From the NCBI GenBank assembly GCA_015680685.1, contig MNCI01013673.1, positions 380,067-444,066 of the forward strand: a stretch of DNA of 64,000 nucleotides, given 5' to 3'. Below, one piece after another: positions 48,651 to 60,524 of the stretch; the stretch's first letter is position 1; every line of letters starts with the position of its first letter. The translations under genes and the position numbers were made by a program. A model generated the notes under the pieces. It made no database searches. It was given only the letters and a program-made list of their open reading frames with translations, and was not told the DNA's origin. Origin of the DNA: Gnetum montanum. Taxonomy: Eukaryota > Streptophyta > Gnetopsida > Gnetales > Gnetaceae.

Positions 48651-48941
48651 ATGTTAATAAAGAAAAAAGTAGTGAACGTACAAGGGATGGCAACTGGGCA
48701 AGAAGTAGTGGTGTTGCTATGCTATGCGTAGCTACTTCTTGACCCACCGTGGTTTGAGCGGAACGTAAGGTCAATATGTTTTTCTAGGGCCCTCGTCCAT
48801 ATCATTGTCCCCTGCTTGGAAGGACAACTCAACCCATATGCTTTCATTTTAGAGACCGGCCTATTGGGCTGATTCTCCCGCTAAGTGGTTAATGTGCACA
48901 TGAGTAGGCGCTTCATTCTCACAAGCTACAACCTCTGAACC

Positions 48942-49400
48942 CTACTCCGTGTCTATGTTACTGATAGCTTGTACTACTACTTCATCACCATGGATTACCA
49001 CCTCCATGCCCTTGTATGGTAGGTAGATTTCCTGATGTATGGGTGAGGAGACAACCCTAAGTTGTGCTAACCATGATCTCCCTAAGATCAGGTTAAACCT
49101 GGGCATTTCCTCAACCATGATGAACATTGCGTTTGTGGGGAACTGGTCCCCTGCTACAAATTCTATGTAGACTATGCCTTTCACCACGATGTGTGCCGCA
49201 TTGAACGACCTTAGGCACAACATTGTTGTGGGTTTGATCTCGTCAAACAATCCCAACTTGTCCACAATAGGGAAGGGGATGACATTCGTGGTAGCCCCAT
49301 CATCAATGTGTACCCTTCAGATCCAATGTTGGCCGACCTGAATTGTGATGAAAAGGGGTGTCATGGTCACATAACCCCTTTTGGGATTTTCCATAATGAC
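48942..49400 (-). pseudogene. Aspartic protease, Tat-like element 2
   Basis: The minus-strand frame shows the active-site text 'HIDDGATTNVIPF' with DDGAT at 49304-49291, then 'LILGRSWLAQLRVVSS' and 'HQEIYLPYKGMEVVIHGDE' (49100-48990). The aspartate and glycine of the catalytic loop are present. One stop precedes the DDG block (near 49316). It cuts the gag-pol polyprotein during particle maturation. The antisense gene follows directly, separating it from RT. Confidence 0.8.
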
Positions 49401-49499
49401 GACGTCGCTGAAATTTAATTGGGATGACTTAGGCTCTACAGGTCCAGAGGGAAGCATGACCAAGTGGATCGCTTCCTCTTCCGCTAGCATGTCTTCATT

Positions 49500-50345
49500 G
49501 ACCAAAATCCCTGTCAACATGCAGATCAGAGCCTCGTGGTGGAGGATAGACATCATGATTAGGTCGTACAAGCTCAGTGTAGTGTTTTTCTATTTTAGAG
49601 ACTGCTTGACCTGAGTGAGGACATCCAAAAGGTCTTGGCCACCCCCTTGTTTGGTGCTTTCCTCTTCTTCGACTCATTCCAGAAGAAAAATTTCCCAAGC
49701 AGGGGTAACTTTGGATCTAGGTTCAGACCCTTTTTGGCAGGGTATCACGGACTGTGCTATTATAGAAACATTCATCTTTTCTAACAAGGGCGTAGACGTA
49801 GGGGGAAAAGACATAGGCTTGGGAATGCCTTGGGTGGTATTTCCCTTCGACGCCTCACCTGCAAAACACACTTCTCATTTTTTAGGATGAGATGTTTGTT
49901 TAGCTGTCTAATGTGGAGTGGGGGCATTCCAAGGAGTTGGCCCCCTAATGATGAAAGGAGCTAACGATGTTAGTAGGCAAAGTAGCATGGTTTTGCTAAT
50001 AGGTGGCACGGAGATGGATGCCCGTGGAGGGACTCTTAACATGAACGGTTGTTTCAAGCTTTGAGGCACACGGACCACGTATGGCTACTGGGGTGGCCTA
50101 GGATCATTGTCAATACTAATGGTGTTGATGATGTAACCAACATTGTTGGCATTGAGGGGATCTATGTAGACATGCATGGATTGGTTTTTGGGATGTACTA
50201 GGTTGCTTTCATTCAAAACCAATTTTCCTTGGTCGATCAATCTCTGGATGTCATCTTGAAATGCCAGACAGTAATCTGTGTTGTGACCACACTGTTGGTG
50301 ATAGTCACTATTGACACATTTTCAGCCATTACATGGAGCAGGAGT
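49500..50345 (-). pseudogene. gag C-terminal part with zinc knuckle, Tat-like element 2
   Basis: Minus-strand text 'DYHQQCGHNTDYCLAF' at 50312-50261 is the nucleocapsid knuckle of Tat gags (cysteine/histidine-YH-GH-C spacing); the first cysteine position reads serine. It is followed by 'QRLIDQGKLV' and a long low-complexity stretch to the protease. The knuckle binds element RNA. Upstream the frame is broken by the insert at about 50345-53120. Confidence 0.65.
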
Positions 50346-53120
50346 TTCAATTTACTTAAGAAGAATAAAAATGAAATGGGTGCTGGAATTTGGATAAGAT
50401 TCATGGAGATAAAACACATATTTAATTTAACCCTACATTAGGCAAAGAATGTAATATCTCAGCATATTACATTTAACCAAACTTAGACTGGTTCAGTAAT
50501 GGTGGTAGACATAGAACATACAGGGCCTGGTCACATAAATATATCAAGGATGAAATGATGTTGGTCCTGCTTTTACAGTAGCCAAGAACAGGGAAAATGG
50601 GTTCTGTGTTAAGAAGAAACAGTTACTGAATACTTGCAGAAACAGGGTTAAACACAAAAAAGAAAAACGTAGTATCAATGGCAACAAAAACGCAGCGATG
50701 CTTGCTGCTAAAATTTACTAAGAAAATGCCAGAAATCACTCCATATTCTATTTGGAATTTTGTCAAACACTTGCCACAAAGGGTTTCTTTGTTCTGTTTC
50801 CGCAGTAAGCTTAATTTCCTGGCCAAAGACTACAGAAAATGAATGAAGCAGGGTCAGAACACAGCCGGTTGCTACGCCTACGCTTTTGCCTGCGACTCCG
50901 GACAGTTCTGAGCAAAAACTACAAAACAAAAATACGAATGCGCCGGACTTGGATGCTGTCCACGAATAGGGGCAAGACACCATTACCGAGGGTTCACAAA
51001 TTCAAGTCATTTCACCGTTAATATAACTGATACCAAGCTCCGCAAAAAAGCTGTTCCAACTACAATCGTGTTTGTGGAGAGTTCAATAGATGACACACAG
51101 CCATGGCAGACGCGGAAGACATGGAGATGGCGGTAGCAAAGCAGCGGCAGGGTTTCGACGATGTCAGCAACAAACCAACGGCGGCAATCGCAACCTTTGG
51201 GCCAATCCGATGCAGAGCAGTGGTAGAGAAATAATGGACGGAGCAGTTCGGTGGAGAAGCAACACAAATCACGGGAGGGAGTTGCGCACAGAAGGAGCAT
51301 CAAGCAATGCGGTTAACCACGTTAGAGAACCTTACGTTTGAAATATATTTATCCTCCCATAAAGCTAACGTATTTGCTGTCCTATGAAGTGTTAAAAAGA
51401 AAAAAAAATGAAATGATGATGAATGAAACATAGCCTCAAGGATAATTATTGAATATAAATGTTGATATTTACCTACATATTTAAATTATATTCAAAAAAA
51501 CCAAAATCGTGAAGATATGTATGATGTAAACACTTATCAGTTGTAGATTTTAATTGTTGTAAATTTCTCCTAGCTTGTTGAGAAAGTAATCTTCTAATTG
51601 GTTAGTCGGGTTACTTGAGAGAAAAGTTAGGGGAGATATTTTTGGAGATACTTTTGGATATTTGGAAATTGCAACTTCCCTATATGTCATTTAGAAGACT
51701 TAATATCTCATTTGGAAGAAGCAAAATCAAAGGGATAAATATGTATGGAGTACTATAGCTTGTATTCATATATATATTCTTTTTGAGATTGCCAAGGCCA
51801 CTTGTCAACTACCTTATCTCTTTTGTGGTGGCAACCACCCAAGATATTTTGTAACTTACCTAACTTTTTGGGCAAGTAACCTCCTAACTTGTTGGGCAAG
51901 TAACCTCCTAATTGGTTGGTCAAGTTACTTGGGAGAGAAGTTAGGTAAGATATTTTTTAAATTTGTAACTTCCCTACCTACCTTTGAACCCTATAAAAAG
52001 ACTTCAAGGGTCAAGGAAAAAAAGAAGGAGGAGGAAATTTGGATTTGGGATTGGATCAATTGGGATTAAGAGGATCAATTTGGATTAGAAGGACATTGAA
52101 GCATCATCATCACACTCAAGATCTGTAAAGAAGATTGCTTGCAAGATGGCTTGCTAAAATAAAGATTTCAGCCTCTTTGTCATGGTCCTGTGAGTTATGC
52201 ATTTCAATTTTTGTTTTGTTTAAATTGCTTAGCTAGAGATAGTATCATCCTTGGCAAGTAATTTTGGGATTTTTAGATTGCTTTTACTATTCTTGTTGCC
52301 CGATAGAAATTTCTGTTAAAATTTTGCCATAGAAGCGCTAGTGAATAAAAGCCTTAAGAGCATTTTAGTAGTAAATTTCGTTATCGTTCAACGTTTGGGA
52401 ACTGCTATTGGGTTGTTGAAAGAGAGCCTCTGTTTGTAGTCACGCCGTGGAACAATCTAGTAGTCAAGAGGGTTCAGAGAATCTTTGGTATTTTGATGGG
52501 ACCAGAATAGCTTCTTTATCTTTAAAGTGATTTTCCNNNNNNNNNNNNNNNNNNNNNNNNNNNNNNNNNNNNNNNNNNNNNNNNNNNNNNNNNNNNNNAA
52601 ATCTGCTTTCTTTTCTTTTCTGCTTATTTCCATCGAATCTTGCTCTATTTCTAGTTTTCTTGTGGAACTATCTCTTTCTCTGGGGAAAATTAGGAGTAGA
52701 TTGCGGAGTTGTGCTCAAATGTTTTTGCAAAATTTTATTTTTTACAAGTAGGTATTATAAGGACTGCATAGACTAGGTAGTTGAACAAAATAGGAAATTT
52801 CCAAGAACTCACAATACTTGGCAAAGTTGGCTGAATCTCTTTAAAGTAAGTCATTTGTAGTTCACACAACGCAATTGTTACATTTTCCACAACCACACGC
52901 CGCAACAACACACACACATACTCACATTAACTACTGAGTCTATTTGGAGGTATCTGGGCCTTGGTGTAGCTAGAGACCAGCAGGCACCTAAATCTTGTTT
53001 AAGGACACTCGTTGGTGGTCGCGTCCCAAATGGTCGCCAACAGTCACAAAACCTGTCCAACCGAAAATCCTTAGGAACTAGGGGATCATTGGACAGGGCC
53101 AAAAAGGAGTTCTTAGGGAG
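50345..53120. other. Unidentified insert inside the gag of Tat-like element 2
   Basis: Gag text stops near 53120-53160 and resumes near 50345 (minus strand). The intervening DNA is unrelated to Tat and keeps many CpG sites (for example 51090-51250). A TATA-like 'ccctataaaaaga' at 51991-52003, an 'aataaaga' at 52159 and two similar blocks at 51570-51645 and 51860-51955 ('taacctcctaa' and 'gttacttgggagag') suggest an LTR or promoter. A direct repeat acattttc occurs at 50316-50323 and 52880-52887. It contains the N gap. I cannot name it. Confidence 0.45.
52537..52598. other. Assembly gap (62 N)
   Basis: Run of 62 ambiguous bases inside the insert described above; true length unknown. Confidence 0.99.
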
Positions 53121-53129
53121 CTTGTAGTA

Positions 53130-55240
53130 GCGTTGATGTCTCCTACTTACTTCTTCTTACATCTGCTTGTGTTGAATGTGCCCTACTGCCAGTAGTTGCT
53201 TCAAAAGTTGCGAAGGCTTAAGAGGTAGTAGGGTGTACTTTGAGGAATCTTTATGCTCAAAGTTTAGTTTGAGTTGCGCAGATGTCTTAGGTGCAGGAAT
53301 AGGAGGTTGTGCCATGTTGCCCTACTTGGGCATGGGGTTAGCTATGGGTACGACCGATTTCTTGTTTCTCTTGTTACCATTATTACTAGGTCTAGGCTTG
53401 GCCTTACTTGCCACAGTGGCCACTATGGTTGTTGGAGCTTTATCCTTGTCCTTCTTTGTGAAGGTTTTTTTGTAGGAAATGTAGGCTGGGTCTTTGCTCA
53501 CCTAGGCCATGTCCTATATACTCTTAGTCTAAGCAAAGGCTTGACTAAGACTGCGAGGGTCGAGGTAGTATAGTTTAGACTTGATAAAGTTGTTCACTAC
53601 ACCCTTAAAGATGGCCAACAAGTGGGCCTCCACAATGGGTTCGTGGATTTCATTGAGGGTCGTGCTCCAACACTGGATGAATTTCTAGACTGGTTCCAGA
53701 GGCTCCTGCTTCATGCTCATCAACTAATCTAGCATGATCTCCAGCTTCAAGTTGTACTTGAAGCGCATCACGAACTAGGTCAGAAGCTCTTCTAGAGTTG
53801 AAATGGATGAGCATGGTAGCGCGTAGTACCAATCTAAGGCTTTCCTAGTTAGGGACATAGCAAAGACATGAATAATCATGTGCAATCATTGTTGCAATAG
53901 AAGAGACTCAAACCTAAAGGCAACTAGATGTGTGTTGGGATCCCCCTCCCCATTGTACTTTGTGAAGTGTGGGAGAGACATCCCTGGGGGTAATGTCAGA
54001 GTAGGGATTGCATGGCTAATGTGGTTGTCTTGGTAAAAGTCCATAACTTGTACCATGACAGACCTGATAGCCTTGAGGCGTTTGATTTCCTCAGTGAGGG
54101 TCTGGATGAGCTAGAACGCTTGATCCAAACCCTACAATGGTGTAGGCTATTGGGGAACTGGTGAGGTAGCCCCCATCTATGGAATGGCGGGGGTGGCCAT
54201 GTGACCCATCGGTGGTACTATTGGCGTAGCCCCCACAAGCAATGCTGCTTGCACTATCCACCACCCAGTAGGTGGTGCAGTTGGAGCAGCAACTGTGGGT
54301 TGTGCCATCAAATTGACCACTTGTCTCACCTGCAGAATAGACCATAACCCTTTGTTGGGTTGTACCGTTTGCAGGGTTTGGTAGGTCTGAGGGTGAACAT
54401 AATGAAACATCTGCGACAATTGTGGAATAGGCAAAGAAGTGAATGGGGTCCACCACATGGATGGACCTGGGCCTGCCATAGTGGGTGGAACAAACGTGAA
54501 CATAGAAATAAAAATGGAAGTTGCGTATGATTGCGAAATAGGTACAGTGTGAACATGCAGCAAGGTAGCCATGATTAGTGTGTGATGTGCTATAGGAATG
54601 GGCTGCTAAACAGTTTGTGGAGGCATAATTATTGCAAATGAAATAGGGGATAAGGGCATTGATACACCGGGAAGGTGACATGGCTACCCATTGTGGCTAT
54701 AGTTGCATGCTGCAAGAGTGTAGGTGTGATGACAAAGGGAGTAGTGACAAGCAACAGAATGGCCCAGAAGGACTGGGTAGGAGGGATAGGAATGGGGTTG
54801 GTTTGACCTCCCTCGTCAGATTGGGAATTGATTTTCTTCTATCCATCTTGAAAAGCATCATCCTGGTTAGACACCATGTCTTCCTGCTCCCTAAGCCTAG
54901 CCAACTGGATTAGTTGGTCTAGAAGCCTTTGGTTTGTCTGTGTCCAAGGTATGGAAGTGGTGGGAGTGGGAACAAATTTCTTCTTGTTGTAGTAAGTGAA
55001 CTCGAAGCTACATTTTCCATCAAAATCATGTACATCCAAAGGTAGGTTTTCCTAAACCTTTGCACAGAGGAAGTTATAGTGTTCATGTTGTTGGGCTAAG
55101 CCTTCAAGTCCCCAGTTTTGAATCCTGAGGGATCGACATGTTTCCAGCATCGGGTTCAATGGTTGTTTGGCACCAGAAATGCCTTAAATCATGATGGGAA
55201 CCTCGATGTTAAAGGTATTAGTAGTGGTAGTTGCAGAAGT
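53130..55240 (-). pseudogene. gag: gag N-terminus and core, Tat-like element 2
   Basis: Reading the minus strand: a variable N-terminal part from about 55240, with 'FVPTPTTSIPWTQTNQRLLD' at 54980-54920; a proline-, threonine- and methionine-rich stretch (54572-54180, open for 131 codons); then the gag core near 54000-53600 with 'LPHFTKYNGEGDPNTHLVAF', 'ALDWYYALPCSSIST' and 'VMRFKY'. This is the common retrotransposon gag domain that builds the particle. A lysine-rich C-terminal part continues to about 53140, where the insert interrupts it. Stops are scattered but the core is easily recognised. Confidence 0.8.
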
Positions 55241-55675
55241 CATTATTACTAAGCTAGACAGTTTTGCAAAGGGAAAAAAGCCAAGGAAACTAGAATGTTA
55301 AACAATTTTGTGATTGGGAAGAGAAAAAAAGTTGGTAAGCAATCAAAAAGAGGCTTTATGTCTTGCAGGGCTCCTGAGGATCCATCAAGGTGACCGATCT
55401 ATACCACACAGCACGTAAACAACTCCAAAAGGGTGTCACATTTATGCTAGTGCACGATAGATATGAAACATATGCAAGACTACCATAAGACAGGAATGTC
55501 AACTGGCAACTAGAGGCTTTATGTCCTGTAGGATTCCCAAGGAATTGTTGAGGTGACCAATCTACAACGCACGACACGTAAACAACCATAGATGGGTGTC
55601 AATTTTACGCTAATGCATATTAGGGTGCAGAAGGCTTACAAGACTACTATGACATGTGAAAAGGGCACCAAAGGA

Positions 55676-55692
55676 CCCTCCTTCTATCACCA
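55676..55692 (-). promoter_or_regulatory. Primer-binding site, Tat-like element 2
   Basis: Minus-strand 'tggtgatagaaggaggg', a few bases after the 5' LTR. See 2834-2850. Confidence 0.6.
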
Positions 55693-55699
55693 GAAAAAC

Positions 55700-57211
55700 T
55701 GTACCAACCGAAAATGTTGACAGCTAGAAAAATGTTGATGGGCCATCAACCGCTAATAGTCTTGACCCCATTTCCATGGGAGGGCCATGCTATATGGGAT
55801 GGAAATGGGGTACCCTGAACGATCTAGTCGATCAGACAAGGACTTAGTCGGTGTTAATATAACCTTTTGCAACGTGTAATTTGAAAAATAAGACTGATAG
55901 CGTGAAGTAATGCTTAAATGCAAAATAGATAGAAAACAATGTAAAATGCAATAGTAAACAAGGGATAATGTAAAATGCAATTAGAAAAATGCACCACTTC
56001 GAAGCTATAACCTCGCTCTATCAAGATGGATACAATCGGTTGCACAGTGCTGGGAGGTGCAAAGATCCTGAGAGTAACCAAGATGTGTAGAGCGAGATGG
56101 CTTTGTTCTTGAACGTAGGCTCAATTGTCAACAATGCAAAGTGCTACCAAGGTGGTATAAAAGAATAGGATAGCATGCCAACTAAAAGTGCTAATTTTCT
56201 ACAAGGTTAAACAGAAAGCTTACAATGCTTGAGATTACAGTGCCAACTTTTTTCTTGTCAGCCAAAAAAATCGTTAGCCAACTAGATTGCTCAAAAAATA
56301 GAAACCCAAACCTTGATGGTCATTAGGGTATTTATAGGGTTAAGGGCATGTGAAAGATGTAGTTTCGACACCACGTGCCCTCGGCTTATGCTAACCTGTC
56401 TATGCTGCATGTGCCTGCATGATCATTGGGTGAGCCTGCCACATCATAATTACGCTATCAGAGCAATGGTGTAATTAGGTGAGGTGCATTAATGTCGCGT
56501 AACAGCTTGCCATGTTTTGGTATGCTTTGTAGCATAGCATTTTTGGCATGGCATAGCATTTTGTTACGCTATGCAGCATAGCATAGCATAGCCACCAGTT
56601 TGAAATGAGAAACTTGCATTGTTTCCTACTGCATGCGTTAGAAACCTTTGGAGTGCACTAACTATTTTTTGCATTTTTGCTACACTATACTACACTACGT
56701 AGCATATCGTAGCGTAGAAACTAGCCTTAGTTGCAAAAATGTCGCCAATCTGCAAACTTTTCCTTTTGCATTCCGAAACATGCAAACTTGCTGATCCCAC
56801 CCTTCGAGTTGCCTTCTGTCACTTTCGCAGAATTGTTACGCCTCGCTATGCCTTGTAGCTTAGCATAGTGTAGCAACAAACATGACTTGATTTTGCCAAG
56901 TTTGCCACTTTCTGATGGAAAGAGACATTGCCAAAGGACTCGAAGTTAGGCGAGGGGGCTGATTGTCTAGATTTTGCTACACTGTGCTATGCTACGTAGT
57001 ATAGCATAGCGTAGAACTGTGCTTCTGCAAATGTCTTTTGAAGTTTTCTACACTACACAGCATAGCGTAGCAAGACTTATTGACTTAGAAAAATTGCTGA
57101 ACTAGACAATCTAAACATCATAGCATCCATCACTTGAAGAACTATTGTAACACTACGTGAATTGCAAAGGCTTGGTGAAGCAGGCATGCCTTCAAATTTT
57201 TGGGTTTTTCA
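55700..57211 (-). repeat. 5' LTR of Tat-like element 2
   Basis: Partner of 36738-38269. On the minus strand it begins 'tgaaaaacccaaaaatttg' and ends 'cggttggtaca'. The TATA-like box is 'accctataaataccc' (minus, 56339-56326). ACGT-centred near-palindromes cluster at 56515-56720 and 56970-57075. Confidence 0.9.
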
Positions 57212-58708
57212 AAATAGATAAGACTACATTTAAAAAAGTTAAAAAATTTTATACATGATGTGCATATAACTTCTCTAAAAATTTGAGAAAGTTTTTAGGG
57301 TTTCAAGTGAACAATGTGAAAACACCCAAGATGTAATTGTTAAGTTTCATGGAATAGAAGATAGAGTACATGTTTGGAGACATCGAAACCACATGAAGCA
57401 AAATGAGAATGGGAATGGCTTTTAGATATATGAGGATCTTACTCAAAGGGAACTTGTAAAAAAGGTTAAATAATGGAAAAAGATTAAGGCAACTCATGAA
57501 TAGAGTTTTGTAGCATATCTAAATACTAAAAACATGGTAGACATTACAAATACACAATATTCCAAAAATTATTTAAAAAACATATAGACCCCTTAAGGTG
57601 TGTATTTCATAACATTAATGGTAGAATTGTAAATCAAATTATTTATTTGAATATTATTAGCTTCTTTGATAGCTTTGATATTTTATGTTTTATTAAAACT
57701 TGGGAAGATGTTAATTTTCTAGATTTTGTATTTTCTAGATTTATTAAATTTATTACAAGAAATACTAGAGTACGACGAAGAGATAGACCTTCTAGTGGCA
57801 TTGCAGTGTTAGTGAGGAAATCTCTTAAAAATTGTGTGCTTTTAAAAATAATTGATTATCATAAAAAATATGCTATTTTGCTCCTAGATATGCTATTTTA
57901 AAAATTTATCTATGTGGCCTCAAGATAAATCTTGCAATTATTTAATTATATGTTCTTATCAAGATATTGATTTTATTAAGGATTTGAAAGTTAGAGAGAA
58001 GATTTAGTAGAGTCTTACCATCATCATTTTGAGTTTTTGTTACAAATTCAATTTTTTAGACAAAAAAATAAGAATAGAAAATAATTTCAATACAAAATCA
58101 TCCCAAAGGCAAGAAAAAATATATGAAGGAAACACATAACAAATAGACTCTTGAAAGATGACAGAAGAAGCTTGAATAAATTTTACTTGTAGCAACCAAG
58201 CAAGTTATGCATTCACATCAAAAAGGGTACTCAAAAGAGTTTGTTTAACAAAGATTGCATACAAGATAGACAAAATATTAAGAATGCAAATAAGAGTCAT
58301 AGGAAAAATTTAGTTAAGAAATATAAATGGTTGATTAGAATCAAGATAATGAAATTTATCATGGAACAGCCGAAATATTTTACTTACATCATTAAGAAAA
58401 CCTAGACAATTTTAGCAATGTTTTGTCCTAAAGCCCCTTCATCATTTATTTTTTCTTTTCAAGATATTTTCTCATCTTACAATAAGATATTTATAGGAGA
58501 AGATGATAATTCTACTATAATTTTATAATAAGCATCTCTCCAAATTACTCTTAAGGAAGTCATAGAGGATATTAAAAAGATAGCATTTGGCAAAGCTATA
58601 GGTTTATATATATAATTATTAAAGTAGGTAGGATCTTCTATTCATAAAAAAAATTGACATAGCTTATATTTAGCAATGGAGCAATCTATCTTGTTATATA
58701 AAAAGGGA
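57212..58708 (+). pseudogene. LINE ORF1 end, endonuclease and start of RT
   Basis: ORF1 resumes with 'QDVIVKFHGIEDRVHVWRHR' and, after a stop, 'IYEDLTQRELVKKVK' (57330-57470), the RNA-binding block seen in LINE ORF1 proteins. From about 57610 the apurinic endonuclease begins: 'NINGRIVNQ', 'FDILCFIKTWEDVNF' (57674-57720) and 'RPSSGIAVLVRKSLKN' (57787-57834). Near 58545-58610 comes 'ITLKEVIEDIKKIAFGKAIG', the start of the RT domain. The rest is cut off by the LTR at 58709. Endonuclease and RT would have nicked the target and copied the RNA there. Confidence 0.75.
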
Positions 58709-59739
58709 TGATGAGATGTGATTCACATGAGTCGCGATATCGCGGCCGTCGTGATATCGCATCGTCCCTTGTGATGTCGCGTACGCGATATCGCGGTCCA
58801 TCGTCAAATCTATAAATAAGAGGTGGCACTCCCCTTATTTTCCATCCTAGTTTAGAAGTAAGGAAACTTTAGTAGTTTTATCACTCCAAAGATAGAATAT
58901 TTTCCATTTTCCCACAATAGGAGTCCTAGAGTGAATGGATCTTTATTCGAGCAACATTGTACCTAAACACAAGTTGTGTATGGAAATAAAGACAAACTTG
59001 ATTGGATAAACCTTGTAGTGCATGGAATGGGATTTTACTTAAATTTTATTTATTGCTTTCCTAGAATGTCGTATGAGTACGACTTGATTACGAGCATCTA
59101 AGGATGTGTACAGTTAGTCAAGGAATCGGCTGCTCATTGCAACGCAGTATGAGTACGACTTGATTACCAGCATCTTGTGTGACTACTTAGTAACCCAGTG
59201 GTGTATCTAGGATCTACACTTGGTAATCCTAGTGGTAGTTGTGCACAATGATGTGTACGGTTAGTCAAGGAATTAGCTGCTCATCGCACTTAGGCTAGCT
59301 AGACTCTCTCAATCCTTTCCTCCTAGTTAAGTGCCTCAGTACGACCACTTCGAGCACGTGCGTTACGTGTGGTAATCCCAGTGATGATTAGTGTTTAGTA
59401 GCCATGGTTGCATCAATTTAGGGTGTGTACGGTAAGTGGGAACAGATGCTGACGTTAGTTAATTTAGACTTAGTTCATTAGTTAGTGTTAGTTAGTTTCT
59501 CAACCCTTCACCCTTTAGCATAGAAGACATAAAACATATAAAAGACTATAAAAATCATATACCTCGAACTTACTTAACCATACACCATGAAAACTACAAG
59601 TAAGTCTGGAAAGACAATGAATGATTAACCCCAAGTGTTCCATGGGTCTTGTAGGCATTTAGTTTGCGGAGTTCGACTGGATCACATGTGCTACACTCGT
59701 TTCGTATGGTTGAGTGTAGGGGTACCTCGCCACTCATCA
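58709..59739 (+). repeat. 5' LTR of the gag-protease element
   Basis: Begins TGATGAGATG and ends 'ccactcatca'. A TATA-like 'ctataaataag' is at 58810-58820. It contains an internal duplication: 'gtatgagtacgacttgatta' occurs at 59067-59086 and 59148-59167, each followed by 'ttagtcaaggaat'-type text. The palindrome cluster at 58734-58798 is separate. Confidence 0.85.
58734..58798 (+). promoter_or_regulatory. Cluster of CGCGATATCGCG palindromes in the LTR promoter
   Basis: Three copies of a 10-12 base palindrome on GCGATATCGC or GTGATATCGC occur within 65 bases, just upstream of the TATA-like box. One copy, 'cgcgatatcgcg', is a perfect palindrome. The older relatives have only decayed 'atcgatg' blocks here. 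Confidence 0.7.
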
Positions 59740-59740
59740 T

Positions 59741-59758
59741 TGGCGCTGTTGCCGGGGC
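59741..59758 (+). promoter_or_regulatory. Primer-binding site for tRNA-Asp
   Basis: 'tggcgctgttgccggggc' differs by two bases from the complement of the plant tRNA-Asp 3' end. Confidence 0.85.
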
Positions 59759-59759
59759 C

Positions 59760-60520
59760 TTAGTGTTTATGTGCCGAATAGAACATAAAGGATATCACTC
59801 ACATTGTTGTGAGCCTAAATGAACCTTCAGGTTAATCAAAAGAGAAATTTATATAACAGTAAATTAGCACACTGATAAATCAAAATTTCTTCTTCTCATA
59901 AGAGCAACTCACCACCTAAGGACCATACACGAGACAGTCGGAAACATAAAACACATAGCCAAAATCAGCCAAGTCCTAAATAATACAAGATAGTTTATAC
60001 TCATCCCAATGAGTATATTCCAGACTTTACCTTTATCCTCCATCAGGATGAACAGCTGCGATGGAGAGATTTGCAAGGTAACATTGTGTTACCCCTAGAT
60101 CAATCAATCTCTTGCATGCTTTTCGATGCCTTGGAATAGATTGGCATGACTAAATTATATGTTGAATACATTGTGGAAGACTTTGATACAAGGGATTATC
60201 ACCCCAAAGAAGCACAATGTATGAGAGACTCAAGGTAGGAGAGTCAAAAAAAACTTCTGAAGGGAAAAGGTCTGCACGTCCTTAGCAAAATAGAAGATGA
60301 GGAGCCCCTTATAATGGGTTCTTTAGCAAACAATGGTCCCCCTCCTAACGATGATGAGGAGGTTGGGTATCAGAACCTATGATCAATGATACATAACCAT
60401 GGTTCTGATGCCCGTGAACACCAACTGTTCATAGAGGGGACAACCACTCATGCTAAGGATGGGCACTTAGATCATCACCACAATTAGGGCCATAGAAGCC
60501 AAAGAAAAGGTAAGAAACAT
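59760..60520 (+). other. Leader of the gag-protease element
   Basis: Collinear with 18312-19060. It includes a short coding-like stretch ('YDEEVGYQNL' near 60355, histidine-rich text near 60470) that may be an upstream extension of gag, but stops at 60379 and 60487 break it. Confidence 0.5.
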
Positions 60521-60524
60521 CATC

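Larger units (their letters stand above)
36738..57211 (-). mobile_element. Tat-like Ty3/gypsy retrotransposon 2 (inserted in a LINE)
   Basis: A complete, reverse-oriented element of about 20.5 kb flanked by aaata (36733-36737 and 57212-57216). LTRs are 55700-57211 (5') and 36738-38269 (3'). Reading along the minus strand: primer-binding site, gag, zinc knuckle, protease, motif array, antisense split gene, motif array, RT, RNase H, second RNase H, integrase, motif array, antisense module, polypurine tract. Very long Tat elements with extra ORFs (Ogre, Retand, Grande types) are known. The extra 2.5-2.8 kb segment inside gag (about 50345-53120) is a later insertion. Its frames are better preserved than those of element 1. 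Confidence 0.9.

Noticed and set aside
51007-51303. Possible exon of a host gene inside the gag insert
   Set aside because: CpG-rich and open on several frames at once (98, 70 and 83 codons) but without a recognisable family or splice-consistent neighbours.
54091-54681. 196-codon minus-strand frame
   Set aside because: It overlaps the proline-rich gag linker in another frame; the frame that leads into the recognisable gag core is the 54572-54177 one.
57600-58700. Host reverse-transcriptase-like gene
   Set aside because: The endonuclease followed by RT start, the preceding ORF1 and the stops fit a LINE remnant.
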